64,000 bases of DNA from CAYNHT01 sp964397485 (GTDB lineage Bacteria > Bacillota_I > Bacilli_A > RF39 > UBA660). Every line of letters begins with the position of its first letter. The first letter of the stretch is position 1. Below are positions 27,543 through 36,109 of the stretch, piece by piece. The notes under the pieces were generated by a model that was given only the letters and a program-made list of their open reading frames with translations, was not told the DNA's origin and searched no databases. The translations under genes were made by a program, and so were the position numbers. The DNA lies in the NCBI GenBank assembly GCA_964397485.1, contig CAYNHT010000001.1, positions 248,001-312,000 on the forward strand. The letters are read 5' to 3'.

Positions 27543-27562
27543 ATGTTCCAAAAGTGGAACAT
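27543..27562 (-). other. Leader hairpin immediately 5' of tRNA-Arg
   Basis: ATGTTCCA and TGGAACAT form a perfect 8-bp stem between the transcription start region and the mature 5' end. It could guide processing. Confidence 0.5.
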
Positions 27563-27566
27563 ATAA

Positions 27567-27595
27567 ATTATATCGCATTTAAAAAAATTATTCAA
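27567..27595 (-). promoter_or_regulatory. Promoter of tRNA-Arg inside the end of gerM
   Basis: On the minus strand TTGAAT and TATAAT are 17 bp apart; the -35 box overlaps the last codons of gerM. Confidence 0.7.
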
Positions 27596-28559
27596 TAGTT
27601 TTTAACACAGTTTTGTAAATTTCTTCATCATTAACTTCAAAAACAACCTCTTTAACATTATAATTATCTCCTACTGATAAGCAAATTGTATAAATTACTT
27701 CCTCTAGTATACTTTTTTCTACATCATCATCAAATATATATGAATTAAATTTTAATTGTAAAATATCATCGGCTTGCTCTGAGGCCAATAATTTTGCATT
27801 ATTATTTAAAAAACTCATTAGATTAGAATTATATAAATGAGTACTACTTAATTCTTCAATTATTATCTTTATTTTTTCTCTATCATCATTTAAATATTTT
27901 GTTACAGGTACATAATAGTAATTATCATTGTATTTATTAACATAGTAAATTGTAACTTGGTTAATTCCTTTATAACTTTTTATATCATATTCTTTATTTA
28001 TCCCAAAACTACGATCTAAAGTGCTTGGAAGATTGATTTTAGATTTTGGTAGTTTATCTAAAATATCTCCTTCTACATATAATATAATACTATTAACTCC
28101 ATCAATTTTAGTTAAAGTATAAACGAGTGCTGAAATAACTTTCTCTTCTAAATTTTCTGACACATCAAGTAATTCTTTTGAAAAATTAACTTTTATTACA
28201 CCTTCATCATACTTTAAACTTAATAATTTTGTATCACTAGGTATTAATGATCTAAATCCATTTGGGATCTTATTCTCACCGGCTCCATCTTTGATTAAAA
28301 TTTCAATTAATTCTCTAGCCTTTGCTTCAATATTCTTATTACTATTACTTACTACTACACTTGCTCTTCCTAAATAATTATGACTATCCAAAAGATATAT
28401 CGTGCTTGTTATTACTTCCGTATTAACATATTCTAAATCCTGGGGAATTTTATTGTTCAGATTATGATTATCATCTTTTGGTATTACATAAAGCAAAAAC
28501 AAAGCAAATAAGACGGCCGTAGAAACAAATACTTTACGTGATAGCATCCTTTTTAACAT
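27588..28559 (-). CDS. gerM: GerM-domain sporulation/germination protein
   Basis: The product has 323 residues: an N-terminal membrane helix (about 9-26) and two GerM domains (about residues 55-165 and 200-320), each with the IKVNFSKELL or LQLKFNSYIF beta-strand pattern. Bacillus GerM is a lipoprotein connecting mother cell and forespore during engulfment and is needed for normal germination. Here no lipobox cysteine is visible, so the helix itself probably anchors it. It lies next to gerE, as in Bacillus, where the two loci are close neighbours. This supports a sporulation cluster. Confidence 0.88.
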   Translation of the reverse strand: MLKRMLSRKVFVSTAVLFALFLLYVIPKDDNHNLNNKIPQDLEYVNTEVITSTIYLLDSHNYLGRASVVVSNSNKNIEAKARELIEILIKDGAGENKIPNGFRSLIPSDTKLLSLKYDEGVIKVNFSKELLDVSENLEEKVISALVYTLTKIDGVNSIILYVEGDILDKLPKSKINLPSTLDRSFGINKEYDIKSYKGINQVTIYYVNKYNDNYYYVPVTKYLNDDREKIKIIIEELSSTHLYNSNLMSFLNNNAKLLASEQADDILQLKFNSYIFDDDVEKSILEEVIYTICLSVGDNYNVKEVVFEVNDEEIYKTVLKTIE

Positions 28560-28585
28560 ATATCCACCTCTACATAATAATATGA

Positions 28586-28612
28586 AAAAAATCGCAATTT
28601 AATGCGACTTTT
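28586..28612 (-). terminator. Terminator overlapping the gerE stop
   Basis: TCGCA (28592-28596) pairs with TGCGA (28603-28607), with A/T extensions on both sides and a T run on the minus strand. It reaches the gerE TAA. Confidence 0.75.
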
Positions 28613-28817
28613 ATAATGAAAGTTCCCCAAGTTTTAAAAGTTCAACTACGGCGCCAGCGCGACCTTTTACCCCTAATTTTTGCATGGCATTCGATATATG
28701 ATTACGGACGGTCTTCTCGCTTATGTCTAGTTTTTTAGCAATCTCAACCGTTGATTTATTTTGTATAAGTAATTCAAATACTTCTTTTTCGCGTTTTGTC
28801 AATATACTTTTACTCAT
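28611..28817 (-). CDS. gerE: Spore-coat transcription regulator GerE
   Basis: The product has 68 residues consisting only of a LuxR-type helix-turn-helix: LTKREKEVFELL, then ISEKTVRNHISNAMQKLGVK, then VVELLKLGEL. It is nearly identical to Bacillus GerE in the recognition helix and tail, and close to its 74 residues. GerE is the last mother-cell regulator of sporulation and adjusts late coat-gene expression. The ATG at 28815-28817 is chosen because the upstream GTG overlaps the AGGGA binding site. A sigma-K-like promoter lies upstream. Confidence 0.93.
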   Translation of the reverse strand: MSKSILTKREKEVFELLIQNKSTVEIAKKLDISEKTVRNHISNAMQKLGVKGRAGAVVELLKLGELSL

Positions 28818-28862
28818 TATTTCCCTCACTTCCTAAGTTGGGTGGTTTATATTTACTCATAT

Positions 28863-28890
28863 TATTTTATGACGATATTACTTTTTAGTG
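28863..28890 (-). promoter_or_regulatory. Candidate sigma-K promoter of gerE
   Basis: On the minus strand CAC (28888-28890) is followed after 16 bp by CATAAAATA (28863-28871), matching the mACm-N16/17-CATAnnnTA pattern. Bacillus gerE is sigma-K dependent. Confidence 0.4.
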
Positions 28891-28911
28891 AAAGAAAAAG
28901 CCTATAAAACA

Positions 28912-28936
28912 AAAAAACTCTACATATAGAGTTATT
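28912..28936 (-). terminator. Terminator overlapping the spoIIIAH stop
   Basis: AACTCTA (28916-28922) pairs with TAGAGTT (28927-28933); A and T runs flank it. The stop codon is at 28932-28934. Confidence 0.75.
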
Positions 28937-29432
28937 TTTGGAACTTTACTGAGATATACATTTTTTTGTCATAATTACTTTGAATACTACGCATTATATT
29001 GTTTGCAATGGTTGCATCATGTTTTTCTTTAGCAACTACAACCCTGATCTGGTCACCATCTATTTTAATAAAAGTTTTTAATTTAAACTCTTCTAAAATC
29101 TTATTTTCTAGTTTTTCTTCCTCGCCACGGTTAACATTTAATAATTTCATTTTTTCAAAAGCATTATTCTTTTGATCAATTGTTGCATCAATATCTGTCA
29201 AAATTATTTTTAACTCATCTAATTCCTTTAACATTTGTTCATTTGATTCAACCCTTAGTGCTGTTAAAATTTCACTATCTTCTATCTTTGCGGTCGGTTC
29301 ATTGTTCTCATTTTCGGTATGATCATTATTATTAGTTAACAATAACTCTGATGGCATTGTTACATAATAAACACTTAAAACTAAAATTAAACTGAATAAC
29401 GTTAAAAACCACAAACTCTTCTTATTAATCAT
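28932..29432 (-). CDS. spoIIIAH: SpoIIIAH-like stage III sporulation protein
   Basis: The product has 166 residues: one N-terminal membrane helix (about 7-27), a polar linker, then the SpoIIIAH/YscJ-like ring-building domain with its helical segment (ILTDIDATIDQKNNAFEKM) and C-terminal strands (KTFIKIDGDQIRVVV). In Bacillus it sits in the mother-cell membrane, pairs with SpoIIQ across the intermembrane space and is the last gene of the spoIIIA operon. Here it stands alone beside gerE and gerM. A GGAGGGA site precedes the ATG. Confidence 0.88.
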   Translation of the reverse strand: MINKKSLWFLTLFSLILVLSVYYVTMPSELLLTNNNDHTENENNEPTAKIEDSEILTALRVESNEQMLKELDELKIILTDIDATIDQKNNAFEKMKLLNVNRGEEEKLENKILEEFKLKTFIKIDGDQIRVVVAKEKHDATIANNIMRSIQSNYDKKMYISVKFQK

Positions 29433-29528
29433 TAATATCCCTCCTAGTACTGCCTTAATAAATTATATTATCTTTCTTTTATTTTATTACAACTATTTAC
29501 TATATATATTAGTTTAAAAACAATAAAA

Positions 29529-29561
29529 AAACTAAACACCATATTATATGTAGTTTAGTTT
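29529..29561 (-). terminator. Terminator after thrS
   Basis: AAACTAAAC (29529-29537) pairs with GTTTAGTTT (29553-29561), followed on the minus strand by a T run. It is 36 bp past the thrS stop. Confidence 0.7.
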
Positions 29562-29566
29562 TAAAA

Positions 29567-29602
29567 TATTATTTATTATTTATTATTTATTATTTATTAT
29601 TT
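29567..29602. repeat. Heptanucleotide microsatellite at the 3' end of thrS
   Basis: TATTATT is repeated five times in tandem and reaches into the thrS stop codon. On the minus strand it reads as repeated TAA triplets. Confidence 0.9.
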
Positions 29603-31327
29603 GTTTTTTATTTCATTTTGTAAAAGTTCGATAAATTCATCCACACTTATAGTAGTTGTTTCATTGCTACCATATTTACGATAACTAATCATTTTGTTGT
29701 CACGCTCATTGTCACCTATAATTAAATTATAAGGTATCTTTCGTGTTTGACTTTCACGCATACGATATCCTAATTTTTCATCACGACTATCTAATTCTAC
29801 TCTAAAGTTATTTTCTAATAACATTCTTTTTATATCATTAGCATATTCCAGATGATATTCATTATTAACAGGTATTACATTTATTTGAACTGGATTTAAC
29901 CATAATGGGAAAGCCCCTGCATAGTGTTCAATAATAATACCAATGAATCTTTCAATCGAACCAAATATAACTCTATGGAGCATAATTGGACGCTTTTTCG
30001 AACCGTCACTTGCAACATAAGTTAAATCAAAACGTTCAGGTAAATTAGCGTCAAGTTGGATAGTTCCACATTGCCATACTCTTCCTAATGAATCTTTAAC
30101 ATGGAAATCTAATTTTGGACCATAGAATGCACCATCACCAGGATTGATTTTACAACCACGTCCTGCTTTATTACAAGCGATTTCTAAGATGTTTTCTGCT
30201 CTATCCCAAGCTTCTATAGTTCCAATATATTTTTCTTCTGGTCTTGTTGATAACTCTATTTTATATTCTAAATTAAATACTTTATATATACGGTCAATGA
30301 AATTGATTAATCTTATAATTTCACTTTCAATTTGTTCTTCTGTCATAAAAATATGTGCATCATCTTGTGTAAAATTACGAACTCTAAATAAGCCATTTAA
30401 TGCACCACTCGCTTCATGACGATGTACAAGTCCTAATTCACCTACTCTAAGTGGTAAATCTTTGTATGAATGCAAACTGTTTTTGTAAACAAGCATTCCT
30501 CCTGGACAATTCATTGGTTTAATAGCAAATTCTTTTTCGTCAATAACTGATGTATACATATTTTCTTTATAATTACCCCAGTGCCCAGATACTTCCCATA
30601 AATCACGATTTAACATAATTGGTGTTTTTATAAATTGGTATCCTTCTTTAGTATGTTCTTCATACCAAAAGTCTTCTAATACTTTTCTTAAAATCATTCC
30701 ATTTGGCAGCCAAAACGGAAATCCGGGACCATATTCACTAAACATGAATAATTCTAATTCACGACCTAGTTTTTTGTGATCTCTTTTCTTGGCTTCTTCT
30801 AACATTTCTAAATGATTATTTAATTCTTCATCTGTCTCGAAACAAATACCATATATTCTTTGTAACATTTTATTATTAGAGTCACCTTTATAATATGCAC
30901 CACTTACTTTTAACAATTTAAAATACTTTAATAATTTTGTACTTTCAACGTGTGGTCCACGACATAAATCAATAAAATCTTCTTGCTTATAAGCTGTAAT
31001 TAAAACATCTTCTTCCATGTTATTAATTAAATCAATTTTATAAACGTCATCTTTAAACATATCTAATGCATCACTTTTTGATAATTCTAGTCTTTTAATT
31101 AATTTGTTTTCCTTAACAATTTTTTTCATTTCTTTAGAAATTAATTCTAAATCATCTTCTGTTATAACTTTATCTTGTAAATCAATATCATAATAAAATC
31201 CTTCACTTATAACAGGACCTACCCAAAATAAAGCATTAGGATATAATCTTTTTACAGCATGTGCTAGAAGATGTGCACAACTATGGTTTAAAATATTTAA
31301 TTTTTCATTTGCTTTTATATCTATCAT
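29597..31327 (-). CDS. thrS: Threonyl-tRNA synthetase lacking the TGS domain
   Basis: The product has 576 residues against about 640 in most bacteria. It starts directly with the editing domain (HSCAH, the first zinc-like His motif of that domain, at residues 15-19, and CRGPH), then the class II catalytic core with MNCPGGM, VGELGLVHRHEASGAL, RVRNFTQDDAHIF and the C-terminal RPIMLHRVIFGS, ending in the anticodon-binding domain. The N-terminal TGS module is absent, as in some reduced genomes. A T-box leader for threonine and a 60-codon gene precede it on the same transcript. Confidence 0.96.
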   Translation of the reverse strand: MIDIKANEKLNILNHSCAHLLAHAVKRLYPNALFWVGPVISEGFYYDIDLQDKVITEDDLELISKEMKKIVKENKLIKRLELSKSDALDMFKDDVYKIDLINNMEEDVLITAYKQEDFIDLCRGPHVESTKLLKYFKLLKVSGAYYKGDSNNKMLQRIYGICFETDEELNNHLEMLEEAKKRDHKKLGRELELFMFSEYGPGFPFWLPNGMILRKVLEDFWYEEHTKEGYQFIKTPIMLNRDLWEVSGHWGNYKENMYTSVIDEKEFAIKPMNCPGGMLVYKNSLHSYKDLPLRVGELGLVHRHEASGALNGLFRVRNFTQDDAHIFMTEEQIESEIIRLINFIDRIYKVFNLEYKIELSTRPEEKYIGTIEAWDRAENILEIACNKAGRGCKINPGDGAFYGPKLDFHVKDSLGRVWQCGTIQLDANLPERFDLTYVASDGSKKRPIMLHRVIFGSIERFIGIIIEHYAGAFPLWLNPVQINVIPVNNEYHLEYANDIKRMLLENNFRVELDSRDEKLGYRMRESQTRKIPYNLIIGDNERDNKMISYRKYGSNETTTISVDEFIELLQNEIKNK

Positions 31328-31363
31328 TTTTATCGCCTCTTTCTTTTTTTTGCACTAATTATA

Positions 31364-31546
31364 CTATCTAAATTTCTTAACTTTACTTAAACTACGCTTT
31401 TCACAGTGTACAATCATTTTATTATACGGAATAAATGTCTCTATTTTAAAAATTCTATCAACTGCATAATACTTATTTGTTCCTGCTAATTGCTTCTTTA
31501 GTTCAATTAATTCTGATAAGGATTTGTTTTCTAAATTTACGTACAT
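31364..31546 (-). CDS. Small basic protein in the thrS operon
   Basis: The product has 60 residues, is lysine-rich and basic, with no membrane segment. Its LSELIELKKQLAGTNKYYAV segment suggests a short helix. A strong AAGGAGG site precedes the ATG, and it lies directly after the T-box terminator and 36 bp before thrS, so it should respond to threonyl-tRNA charging. It does not resemble the missing TGS domain. No family is recognised. Confidence 0.65.
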   Translation of the reverse strand: MYVNLENKSLSELIELKKQLAGTNKYYAVDRIFKIETFIPYNKMIVHCEKRSLSKVKKFR

Positions 31547-31561
31547 ATTATCCTCCTTAAA

Positions 31562-31790
31562 TACAAAAAAACACCCCTTAATATACTTAAGGAGCGTTTA
31601 TACGCGGTACCATCCTACCTTTTACTTAATTTAATAACGGCTTTAACCGGAGATTTCTTTCGAACTCTGCTTATAGGTAGTAATTATTAACGTTATTTAT
31701 TAGGCTCACACCACCCCTAATTCGCTTAAAAATACTTTTTAATAATCATGTCCTAATCAGTGCATTTATGTACTAATTTTATCACTTATT
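31562..31790 (-). promoter_or_regulatory. T-box riboswitch of the thrS operon
   Basis: The conserved T-box AGGATGGTACCGCG is at 31603-31616, and the terminator (stem CCTTAA/TTAAGG around GTATA, then seven T) at 31562-31598. The upstream part has the GGTGGTGTGAGCC element of stem I, and ATTACTACCTATAA contains ACT and ACC triplets that could be the threonine specifier. Uncharged tRNA-Thr would stabilise the antiterminator and raise thrS expression. Confidence 0.9.
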
Positions 31791-31803
31791 TCATATTTGT
31801 CAA
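31776..31803 (-). promoter_or_regulatory. Promoter of the thrS T-box transcript
   Basis: TTGACA (31798-31803) and TAAAAT (31776-31781) are 16 bp apart on the minus strand. The -35 box contains the TGA stop codon of the upstream gene. Confidence 0.65.
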
Positions 31804-33758
31804 TTACTTTTATATTTTTTTGTTAAAATTTTTGAATATTCTTCGACATATTGTTCATTTAATTCATTACGTTCATTCAAATGTTTAGTTATAAGTCTTA
31901 GTTTTTCTTCTAATTTATAATAATATTCATCTGTCATTTGTTGGTTATCAACTAAATACCTTTTTACTAAACGCTGATTTATCAATGAAGCATAATTTCT
32001 TATTGGAATAGTTGTATGAGCGTATGCATTTAGATTTAGCCCATAATGTCCTAAATTAGATGTTGAATAGGTAGAAGATTCATACATCTCGTTAATGCAT
32101 TTTACTATGTTTGTTATCTTGGAATTATTATTCCAGTTTTCTTTTAATTTTATGAATTCTTTTTTATCACAATTAGACAAATTAATTCTATAGATTAATG
32201 GTAATTTTTTTTCAGAAAAATAATACGCGATAAAATGATTTAATAACACCATAAACTCTTCTACGATAACACAACCCACACTATCATCATATTGATTTGT
32301 ATCTTTGTTATTGGCATATCGCCTCATTTGTTTTATTTCATGGTAAACACCTTTAGAAAGATTTTGATTTTTCAATTTTTCAGAAAATGATAACATATTT
32401 TTCAATAATTTAAACTGATTAATATCATTACCTTTATCCATTATATTATTAATGTCATTATATGAAAAATTCTTGTTAATTGTTACAATTGATCGATTAA
32501 TTTCATAATTAACTAAATTCATATTGGGAGAAAATTCAAATAAATGGGAAACAACTAACTTATCACTTCCAGTATTTAAAGAAAATAAATTGTATGTTAG
32601 ATTATTTGGAAACATTGGAATTGTTAAATTTGGCAAATAGATTGTTGAACCACGTTCATATGCCTCTTTATCTAAGTGTGTTCCGGCTTTAACGTAACTT
32701 GAAACATCAGCAATGTAAATTCCAAGCAAATAGTTTCCATTAGGCAATACCTCTAATGAAAAAGCATCGTCTAAACTTTTGGCATTATTAGCATCTATTG
32801 TAATAATATACTTATTACGTAGATCCCTATAACATAAGCCATTTATATCTTTAAAATTACACATTTGCTGAATTGCATCATTACTAAATTCCTGTTGAAG
32901 ATTATATTTGTATTTTATATCATCAATTTCATCTTCACTATTATTAGTCTTTACATTTTTTAACTCTTTGATTAATTCATTCAAGAAATATTTAATTTTT
33001 TCTTTTTCCTTCTTATCCATCTTACATCTTTTTAAGTTATCGATTGCTAATCTTAATTTATCAATAAGTTTCTTCTTTTGAATTTCTTTAATTTTAAGTT
33101 TACGATTTGTTATTACAAAAGTGATAACTTTTTTTAAGTAAACCATATTGAAATCACAATTAGCCATTGCTGCTTGATTTATATATTGCTCAATAATTTC
33201 ATCAAAAATGGAATTTTTACCATTACTAGTATTAATTAGTTCAGGGAATTTATTAAAAATTTCTTCAATGTATGTGAACTTTTTCACATCAAAAATAAGA
33301 TGTTTTAAAAAATCATAAACATTGTATTGATCTAGTATTGTGTTTTGCTCTTTTAAATGTTCAAAATTGTTTATTGTAATAGATATATTATCTTGAATCT
33401 TTTCAAGTATAAAATCATTTACTATATATACTCCTTTAGAGCTTTTGCGATTAAGTTTTTTTATTAGTCTAGATATCTTAATATCGAGGTCTTTTAAGTC
33501 TTCAATTACTTTTGAGTCAGTACCATATTTTAACTCTTCAAAACACTCATCAAAATAAGCAAAGCACTTATAAAGATATTTATAGTCATCAAAAGATGAT
33601 GTGACATCAAAATTATTTATTTCCTCTTTAAAAAGTTCTAACATTAGATTCATTAATTCTTCATTATTAAATGCTTTTATTTTCTCTTTTAGTTCTTTTA
33701 TATCATATTTTTTATTATGAAGAAGAACCTTTTTTAATACTTCTGTTTTACTACTCAT
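31800..33758 (-). CDS. Divergent RNB-domain (RNase II/R-like) protein with altered active site
   Basis: The product has 652 residues. The first 300 are helical and unlike the cold-shock domains of RNase R. An RNB domain follows, with RDLRNKYIITIDANNAKSLDD (residues about 311-331) and ADVSSYVKAGTHLDKEAYERGSTIY split over the usual motifs. Comparison with the family sequence TIDGEDAKDLDDA shows that the second metal-binding aspartate is replaced by Ser328, while D322, D330 and D331 remain. The C-terminal PIRRY motif is PIRNY, and no S1 domain is present. A non-catalytic or altered RNA-binding role is possible. It ends in TGA. Confidence 0.75.
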   Translation of the reverse strand: MSSKTEVLKKVLLHNKKYDIKELKEKIKAFNNEELMNLMLELFKEEINNFDVTSSFDDYKYLYKCFAYFDECFEELKYGTDSKVIEDLKDLDIKISRLIKKLNRKSSKGVYIVNDFILEKIQDNISITINNFEHLKEQNTILDQYNVYDFLKHLIFDVKKFTYIEEIFNKFPELINTSNGKNSIFDEIIEQYINQAAMANCDFNMVYLKKVITFVITNRKLKIKEIQKKKLIDKLRLAIDNLKRCKMDKKEKEKIKYFLNELIKELKNVKTNNSEDEIDDIKYKYNLQQEFSNDAIQQMCNFKDINGLCYRDLRNKYIITIDANNAKSLDDAFSLEVLPNGNYLLGIYIADVSSYVKAGTHLDKEAYERGSTIYLPNLTIPMFPNNLTYNLFSLNTGSDKLVVSHLFEFSPNMNLVNYEINRSIVTINKNFSYNDINNIMDKGNDINQFKLLKNMLSFSEKLKNQNLSKGVYHEIKQMRRYANNKDTNQYDDSVGCVIVEEFMVLLNHFIAYYFSEKKLPLIYRINLSNCDKKEFIKLKENWNNNSKITNIVKCINEMYESSTYSTSNLGHYGLNLNAYAHTTIPIRNYASLINQRLVKRYLVDNQQMTDEYYYKLEEKLRLITKHLNERNELNEQYVEEYSKILTKKYKSN

Positions 33759-33780
33759 ATTTTTTTCTCCCGCTAAATTA

Positions 33781-34701
33781 TTATTTTCTTAAGTTTTTAC
33801 TTATCATTTTTTGAACCTCGGTTAATTGCTCAATTCTCTCAATAATCCGTTTAGCTTTAATATCGGATACACGATCTTTAGTTATACTAAAGTGTACTTC
33901 CAAGCTTTTTAAATCTAGATTAGATGTAAAAAAAGTTGGTAGTTGTTCCTGCATTCGATATTGAATAATTGGACAAAAAATTTCATCCCTCCCCCATTCA
34001 GTTGTACTTTCTGCCCCAATATCATCAATTAATAATAATGGGACTTTTTTAATATATTCAAATTTTTGTTTGAAATCAGTTTGAAAAGAACTTTTTAAAT
34101 CTCTTAAATATTCTGGCCAAAATACAATAGCACTTTTAACTCCCTTTTTAGCAAGTTCATTAAACATTGCTGCAATCATATATGTCTTCCCACATCCAAA
34201 ATTACCATATAAATAAAGTCCTTTTTGTTTTTTCTCTTTATCATAGTTTTTAATAAAATTGTTTAACCACAATATTGCATCTATACGATTATCATCATCC
34301 TTAAAGATGTCTTTCATTCGCGCCTCTTTAATTTCTTTAGGCACATCAAATAAGTAGATATTATTAAGATAGCTAGTATCTTTAATAAACTTCTTTTGGA
34401 AACGACAAGCTATATAATTAAATTCTAATTTATCATCACTTGCTTTTGGCATATATGCATATCCTGTTAGTTTATTTGAACATTCCAAAAGTCCCTTGCA
34501 TTTTAAACATCGATCATAATCCTTACTACAATCTTCTAACATCGATGTATACTTCATTAAAGTTTCTTCACTTAATTTTAATTTGCTAACTAATAATTTA
34601 AAAGAAGGATCTTTTAAAGCCTCAAAATAAGACTCTTTTAAGTTGTTAGTATATGCATTTTTTAGTCCTACATTTTTAAGTTGTTCCGTTACTTTTTTCA
34701 T
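33781..34701 (-). CDS. dnaI: Primosomal helicase loader DnaI
   Basis: The product has 306 residues. The N-terminal part includes the cysteine-rich CSKDYDRCLKCKGLLEC segment (residues 58-74) typical of the DnaI zinc domain. The AAA+ domain has Walker A GNFGCGKT (166-173) and Walker B PLLLIDDIGAES. DnaI loads the replicative helicase at the origin and at restart sites together with DnaB and DnaD. It follows dnaB by 7 bp, the standard Bacilli order. Confidence 0.95.
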   Translation of the reverse strand: MKKVTEQLKNVGLKNAYTNNLKESYFEALKDPSFKLLVSKLKLSEETLMKYTSMLEDCSKDYDRCLKCKGLLECSNKLTGYAYMPKASDDKLEFNYIACRFQKKFIKDTSYLNNIYLFDVPKEIKEARMKDIFKDDDNRIDAILWLNNFIKNYDKEKKQKGLYLYGNFGCGKTYMIAAMFNELAKKGVKSAIVFWPEYLRDLKSSFQTDFKQKFEYIKKVPLLLIDDIGAESTTEWGRDEIFCPIIQYRMQEQLPTFFTSNLDLKSLEVHFSITKDRVSDIKAKRIIERIEQLTEVQKMISKNLRK

Positions 34702-34708
34702 GATTCAC

Positions 34709-36007
34709 CTACTTATATTCTTTTAATATTTCTTCAAGTTCTTTTTTTCGAGAATCAGAAGGAGTTTTTACTTCAACTTCCTTATCAAACCAATCTGGTC
34801 TATCTTCAACAATACGTTTTTTATATTGGATATTTGTCTTTTTTATATTATTACGGTTTTTATATTCTTTTTCGGCTAAGTTCATAGCACCTTCAACTGT
34901 TGTTATATTACTACGGCTCCACTGAATGGCAATAGCTTCAACAAAAGGTTTATTTAACTTATTGTTATTAATTTTTAAAATGTAATCAATTAATACATTT
35001 ACAACCCCAGGATTTAGATTTAGCTCTACTAGTAAATAAGTTAGGATATCCTTATCAGTTTGAGTAATAACTCCATTACTATTTTTACTGCCAAGAAATT
35101 CTGATGGACTAGTAGTTTCAAAAGTATATATCATTTTTGCTTTTTTAGAAGTATCATTTAGATTTTTTCTTAAATATTCAGGTTGATTTTTATATGCTAA
35201 ACTAGGTAGTTTACCACCATTTTCAAATTTGAAATAATTACGACAGTTGCTTTTTAGTAATTCTTTATCTATAACTTTACGATCATCTACTGAGTTCTTT
35301 ATTATTTCAACAGTATTGTCATTATCTAAACTATAAATAAAACTTAATTTATAAATTAATTCTTTCGTTTCTCTAGTTACACTCCTTGGATTTAATAAAT
35401 CTTCTGGAATAAGAGCAATAACTTCATTTAAATCAATTTTACAATTAAGTTGTAAATCTTTTTTATTTCTCCTTTTAATATCTTCAATAATGTGTTCCAT
35501 TTGAGAAGTAACAACTGGCTCAAAAACATCATTGAATAAACATGTTATGTCTTCATAGTCCTCTGTTTTTAATTTAGGAATACTAAAATATGCAACAGCT
35601 TTTTCATATTCTGTTTGACCAATATTATTTTGAAGTGCTACACTCAATATTGGATTATTGAAAAAATCATAAGCGCTTATTGGTGAATATAACTCATATA
35701 TATAATTATCGACACTTCCCTTTTTTACAAGTGATGTTAATAATCCTATTGCTTCTAATTTTTCTCGTGCCTCAAGAATTACTTCTAATTTCATTCTCAT
35801 GCTTGCCATTAAATGATGGTGTGTCCATTCACATGAAATAATTTCACTTTTATCCAAATATGACCACAATGTATAATATAAATTAATAGCGTCGCTTCCA
35901 ACAATTGGCTGGTATAGCATTGTCAATATTCGGCGGTCTTGATCATTTAAGATAGTTTTATTAACCACAATATATGTATCAGCTGGTAACAAATTAACTC
36001 TTCCCAT
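34709..36007 (-). CDS. dnaB: Replication initiation and membrane attachment protein DnaB
   Basis: The product has 432 residues and matches Bacillus-type DnaB, not the helicase. The N-terminal winged-helix domain (LNDQDRRILTMLYQPIVGSDAINLYYTLW in two parts) and the C-terminal DnaB/DnaD-type domain (LNLNPGVVNVLIDYILKI, WSRSNITTVEGAMNLA) are both clear. It binds origin DNA and helps recruit the DnaI-helicase complex. A GGAGGTG site precedes the ATG. It heads a dnaB-dnaI operon. Confidence 0.93.
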   Translation of the reverse strand: MGRVNLLPADTYIVVNKTILNDQDRRILTMLYQPIVGSDAINLYYTLWSYLDKSEIISCEWTHHHLMASMRMKLEVILEAREKLEAIGLLTSLVKKGSVDNYIYELYSPISAYDFFNNPILSVALQNNIGQTEYEKAVAYFSIPKLKTEDYEDITCLFNDVFEPVVTSQMEHIIEDIKRRNKKDLQLNCKIDLNEVIALIPEDLLNPRSVTRETKELIYKLSFIYSLDNDNTVEIIKNSVDDRKVIDKELLKSNCRNYFKFENGGKLPSLAYKNQPEYLRKNLNDTSKKAKMIYTFETTSPSEFLGSKNSNGVITQTDKDILTYLLVELNLNPGVVNVLIDYILKINNNKLNKPFVEAIAIQWSRSNITTVEGAMNLAEKEYKNRNNIKKTNIQYKKRIVEDRPDWFDKEVEVKTPSDSRKKELEEILKEYK

Positions 36008-36073
36008 CAGAACACCTCCTATGACATAAGTATTTATCTATTTCTAGTTTATCATATTTTACGATATTAAAAA

Positions 36074-36109
36074 AGAAGAAAAAGATATTTTTAATATTTT
36101 TTTTCTTCT
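36074..36109 (-). terminator. Terminator containing the stop codon of the XRE regulator
   Basis: AGAAGAAAAAGATAT and its near-complement ATATTTTTTTTCTTCT form a long, slightly imperfect stem; the stop (36091-36093) is in the loop. Confidence 0.7.
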
